Below, piece after piece: positions 59,568 to 64,000 of a stretch of 64,000 nt of DNA. A model generated the notes under the pieces. It had not been told where the DNA came from, searched no databases, and saw only the letters and a list, made by a program, of their open reading frames with translations. How positions within the stretch are numbered: position 1 is the first letter of the stretch; each line of letters opens with the position of its first letter. The DNA is taken from positions 62,001-126,000 of the forward strand of contig JAFCMP010000390.1 in NCBI GenBank assembly GCA_017506865.1, in the 5' to 3' direction. The translations under genes and the position numbers were made by a program. The stretch is from Tribonema minus. Lineage: Eukaryota > Sar > Xanthophyceae > Tribonematales > Tribonemataceae.

Positions 59568-62500
59568 TCATTGAAGGGCGCTGCCCCTCGCGCCGCCCGC
59601 GCCACCGCCGCCGCCGCTGCCGCCGCCGCCACCCTCGGCATCGCGGCGCCGCTCGTCCTCCTCCTCCCATTCGTGCCCGCCCGTCGCCTTGATGGCGAGT
59701 ATGTTGAGCGAGCGCATCGACGCCGCGCCGATGAGCGACGGCGCGCGCCCCGACAGGCTCGGCCGCCGGTGCAGCTGCTGCTGCGAGGCAGTGCTCCACC
59801 GCCGCTCCGGCGTGCCCGACGCCGACCGCGCTGCCGCCGCCGCCGCTGCGTCCTGCGTCTCGCCCGTGGGCGCGTCCGTGTCCGCGTCGCCGCTGTCGCC
59901 GGCGAGCGGCGCCGCGTGGAGGTTGTACGCGCTGAGGCTGCCGCTGCTCATGGCGCGGCGCATGCCGCGCACGCTCATGGCCTTGTCAATGCCGCGCGTC
60001 GCCATGCTGGCGAGCATGGCGCTGCGGAACTCGTCGAAGGTGATCTGAGCGCGCAGACGGGGGGGGAGAGGGGGGGGGAAGTGACATGTTTGAGTTTCGC
60101 TTTCACGAGAACGTGAGGGGAAATTAGGGATTGGGCGTTATTTTGCGGTAAACTGAACACTGCACCTGTGGTATATATATGCTTCGATGTACGTGTGTAA
60201 ATCATCGTATTCGCGATTGATTTGAGCGGGGCTTCAGATGCAATAGGTACAGTTAGCTGCACGTGGCCGGCTCTGCAGCGGATGAGCAAGCCTTCAGATT
60301 TTGCTTGGGACGGGTTCCGCGTGGAGCCCTGAGCGTGACATTCAGGCGCGGCATATTCCATAATGAACGCAACGAGGTTTCACAGGTGCCAATTGGGTGC
60401 CAACAACAGGACTTGCCACAGGACACACAGCCCATGCTTGTGGTGGCACCGCGAGCCTCACATGACGATTATGCGGTACATGCGTGGCGTCCACGCATAT
60501 TACTGAGGCCCTTCAGCAACAAGCTCGATGCACGCCTGCCGTGCAGCGTTGGCGTGTCTCATGTCTTGACTGTTGCAAGTAAACGCAACAGGTATACCGC
60601 GTGCTACACCCCAGCTGTATACGAACATGGCTCAAGACGAGGAAGACAGCGCGCCCAAGGCGGCTCAAAACTGCAATGCAGATGGTTGGTGCGCTGGTGC
60701 ACTTCAAGTCTTCGACGCTGCACGGCTGCGGCTGGTGTGGTCCCGTGATCGTTTCGGCAGACAGTCCAACTCTCACGTGTTCATCTCTTACGATTTAAAC
60801 TGCCTTAGGTGTTGGGACTGAGCACACCGCCCGCTTTCGTTGCATTGGTTGCATCATCAGGCGTGAAGCATCGCCATGAGCACACTCACAACCCACCCCG
60901 CCATTCGATGTTGCAACAGTCAATGGCACCATATCTACTCGTAGTGAAAGTCGCTGACGCATGTATGTTGCAGCCAGCTACAGAAGCTCTGCTCTGGAGC
61001 TGGCGACCTGTGTGCTCGTCAAGTATGGTTGAAGTTCAACTTGAAGTGCCACTGAGTCGTCATGAACCTCCCACTGCGAAGAGTCGCATGGTTACTACAT
61101 CACCACAATGCTTTCTTCTTTGACGGAAGAAGTTATCACGATTTGTGCGCCGTCGGAGCTCTGCATTGGGGGGTGCAGGCGTCTCGGCAAGTGCGCTTCA
61201 GAGCGGCGTACACAACTTTGGTGTACTCAAGGAACCAAACTGGGTGCGGTCTTGTACTAGAGCATTGGGTAATTTTGGCTTTGACTAATACGGTACGGTA
61301 GCGCTTCACATCGTACGCAACATGGGCTCAACAAGCATGATACGGTAGCGGTTCACACTGTACGCAGCATGGCGGCCACCAGTGTACCACACTGCCAGTT
61401 GCGAGGCAGGTACAGAACTCAGTGGCACAAGCCCTTGGCTAAACTGCCACGCCTGCCTCAGTTAAAGGCATGTCATGCTGAGCACATCCCTGATATAATT
61501 TAGGTTCCAGGTGATTGTATGTTAGGAAGTCAAAGTTGAAGTTTGATGAGGCATTCAACACCTGACTGAGCTAGCTTAATGCAGATCTGCAAATGCGGAT
61601 GCTTTCACGGTGATTGATTGTGCCCATTCGCTGCACACGGCCAGCATTTCACCAGCGTACATATATCATGCCACACAACACCAGACCGAGGGTCATGGCG
61701 TGAACGAGATGCACCAAAGCGCCAAGTAGGCGCACGCATTGCAATACGCATTCCAGCGACTTATGTAACAAGCAAGACTTCCCCCCCGTGCCTCTCACCT
61801 TCCCGTCGCCGTTCGTGTCAAAGTCCCGCAGCGCCGCCTCCATCCCCTCCGCGCTCACGTCCGCGCCCACGTACATGAGCATGTCGCGCAGCTCGATGAC
61901 GCCGTTGCGGTCGTAGTCGAGGCGGTCGAACGCGCAGCGTATCGTCGTCTCGTTGATGTGGCGGTGCCCGAGGCACCCCGCCACAAACTCCGTAAAGTTG
62001 ATGACGCCGGAGTGGTCAATGTCCAGCGCGCTGAAGATGGCCTCCGCCTCCTCCTCCGTCACGCTCGCGGCGTAGTGCGCGCCCGCTTTCTCGGGCGCGC
62101 CGCCCCCACCCCCGCCCCCGCCCCCCCCCGCGCGCCACGCCAGCCGCTCGCCGCCGCCGGGCTCCGGCACGTTGGCGCGCGGCGCCGCCTGCTGCTCCGT
62201 GTGCGCCGCCGCCTGCTCCGTGTGCGCGACGAACGCGTCGCTGCCGTGCACGGAGCCGCCGTTGCGCAGCGACCCCGTCGCGGACTGCGCGTAGCGCGAC
62301 GAGCCGATGTGGCGCATGATGACGCTCTTGAACTCGGGCAGCGACAGGACGCCGTCGCCGTCCTTGTCCAGCGCAATGAACTCGCGCGCGAGAGACTCCG
62401 TCTCCTCCGGGTCCAGGATGTAGGCGATGACCTCCATCGCGACCTGCGCGTTCGGATGCGCGAGAGGAGGCGATTGGTGACACGAACGGCATCCGCTCGC

Positions 62501-64000
62501 GGCACATGCGCGTGTGCCGCTGCAGACGTTGGGAGACGCGACGACAGACATGGTCATGCATCTGGGCTCACAGCCAATCAGCTAGCTACAGGAGACCGAT
62601 GCAACAAGCTTACGCTGACCGGGATAGTTTGAGCACACGACAGATGCGCAGCCGGCACCATCAGCGCATTCCCCGCCAGTCACATCAGCACGCCTTGTGC
62701 AAAGGCATGGCACACGACCGCACAAACTGCCAAACACTGCGGCAGGCAGACTCGCCTGCGCGCGGCGGCGCGCCGCTCACCTTCTTGAACAGGTTGTTGT
62801 CCTGGAACTCGCCCATGCAGCGCCTAGTGCGCGCCTTCATGCGCCCGTCGCAGCCGCCGCCGGCCTTCCCGCGGATCGCGTTCGCCCACGCCGTGCCGCC
62901 GCGCAGCCACGGGTGCTCCTGCGCCTGCGGCGCCGTCATGCGCTTCTTCGGGTTCTTTACGAGGCAGCGGTCGATGAAGTCCTTGCACAGCGGCGAGACG
63001 CCGTCCCAAGCGGGCCCCGCGAACTTGTAGCGCGCGTACTTGATCTCGCTCGCCAGGATGTCGGGGTCGCGGTCGAAGAACGGGAACGCGTTGCCCACGA
63101 GCGCAAACACGATGACGCCGATGCTCCACATGTCGCACGGGAGGCCGTGGCCGGCGTTCTTGAGGATCTCGGGGGCGGAGTAGAGGCGCGTGCCGACGAG
63201 GTCGTGGGCCTTGTCGACGCAGCTGCCGAACTTCTCCGACAGGCCGAAGTCTATGATCTTGACGATGCTGTCCGGGCGCTTGCTCTCGAAGAGGACGTTG
63301 TCCATCTAAGGAGCAGCGGAGCAGGGGTAAATCGATGAGAAGGGCACAGAAGTGCCTGGTGTGCGAGACAAGTGTTGCGCTGTCCAAAACGCACACTGAA
63401 TGTGGTTGAGCAATTGCATGATCCGAGATGCACAATGTATGCAGCATTGGCGCAGTGCATCCAGCTTTACCATGCAGCAAGAGCGACACTGACCAGAATA
63501 TGCCGAGCAGCGAGAGCACCAACCTTGAGGTCCCTGTGTACAACGTTGCGATCGTGGCAGTAGCGGATGGCTGCCACAACGCCGGAAGCAATGTAGGCGG
63601 CGTGGTCTTCTTCCAGACCGTCCAGCTCCGCCCACTTTTCCCTGACAGTCCCGCCCTCGAGCCTGTCCATGATGAGGTACACGTGCTTGAGATCCACCGT
63701 CTGGTAGACCTCCTGAAGGCGGACAATGTTGGGATGCACCAGGTGCTTCATGGACTCGATCTCGTTCTGCAGCAGGTGCAGAGCCAGCTCGCTAAAGTCC
63801 GTGATGTCGATCTGCTTCATGGCGTACAGAGCTCCCGTGGTCTTGTGCTTGACCATCATGACCGAGGCATAGCCGCCCTTGCCCAGCACAGGGCCAGAGA
63901 AGTCGTAGACCTCTGAGGGGTGGGTGTCGAAGACCTCCCGCACCATCTGCGCCATGAACTTGCCATGCAGCCGCTCTGCGGGTATGCGGTTGGGCCTCTC
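59568..64000 (-). CDS. CDPK: Calcium-dependent protein kinase, CDPK (5' end beyond window)
   Basis: Exons, 3' to 5': 59568-60044, 61799-62443, 62781-63305, 63524-64000 (partial). All phase 0, 707 residues in the window. The kinase domain has a Gly loop (LGKGGYAS), AMK lysine, HRDLK catalytic loop split exactly at an intron, DFG (IIDFGLSEKFG) and SAPE; all catalytic residues are intact. The CDPK junction (DNNLFKKVAMEVIAYIL, LDPEETESL) leads to four EF loops: DKDGDGVLSLPE, DIDHSGVINFTE, DYDRNGVIELRD and DTNGDGK-ITFDE, the last split by an intron. Two departures from the usual family are an insert of about 95 residues, Gly/Ala-rich, between EF1 and EF2, and a Ser/Ala/Gly-rich tail of about 140 residues after EF4. 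The N-terminus, with any myristoylation site, is outside. Ca2+ binding should relieve autoinhibition. CDPKs are known from plants, algae, alveolates and some other protists. Confidence 0.95.
61294..61372. repeat. 32-bp direct repeat pair in CDPK intron
   Basis: Copies 61294-61325 and 61341-61372 (TACGGTAGCG...CATGG) differ at about four bases and are separated by 15 bp. They lie in the 1.75-kb intron 60045-61798, where nothing else was recognised. Confidence 0.75.

Noticed and set aside
1..64000. tRNA, rRNA, CRISPR arrays, bacterial operons or ribosome binding sites
   Set aside because: None recognised by eye. The genes are spliced eukaryotic genes, so bacterial-type signals are not expected.

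Overview
This is an intron-dense, GC-rich nuclear segment from a eukaryote. A calcium-dependent protein kinase (CDPK) and an FHA-PP2C fusion exclude animals and fungi. GT-AG introns with a GC-AG minority, and CCCTAA-type telomere-like tracts inside introns, fit a microalga or related protist. I lean weakly towards a haptophyte-like genome but cannot prove it. No bacterial, organellar, viral or CRISPR features were seen.

Layout. (1) 122-8392, minus: FHA-FHA-PP2C phosphatase, 13 exons, 3' end outside the window. (2) 9765-18530, minus: three-RRM RNA-binding protein with a Q/A/P/Y-rich C-terminus, 17 exons. (3) 19.7-22.5 kb: graveyard of a non-LTR retroelement. It holds repeated 3' ends, a duplicated reverse-transcriptase fragment and a 419-codon ORF with a CCHC knuckle and a restriction-like endonuclease signature. 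(4) 22619-40218, plus: about 29 exons coding for about 1,442 residues, built from four tandem quad-EF-hand modules, each headed by a short F-x-F segment. I know of no described protein with this architecture. (5) 41310-46959, minus: membrane-anchored cytochrome P450. (6) 47113-58537, plus: secreted, membrane-anchored subtilisin (S8) with Notch-type LNR repeats. Its start codon lies 153 bp from that of the divergent P450. (7) 59568-64000, minus: CDPK, 5' end outside the window.

Gene models were built by hand from splice sites, reading phase and family motifs. For genes 1, 2, 5 and 7, and for the last 26 exons of gene 4, the phase closes across every junction, which is strong internal support. 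Unresolved places are the first three exons of the EF gene, one P450 junction near 43.5 kb, and one S8 exon near 49.1 kb. The gene set leans towards Ca2+ and phospho-signalling (PP2C with FHA, EF-hand giant, CDPK), but nothing in the sequence shows that these genes act together.
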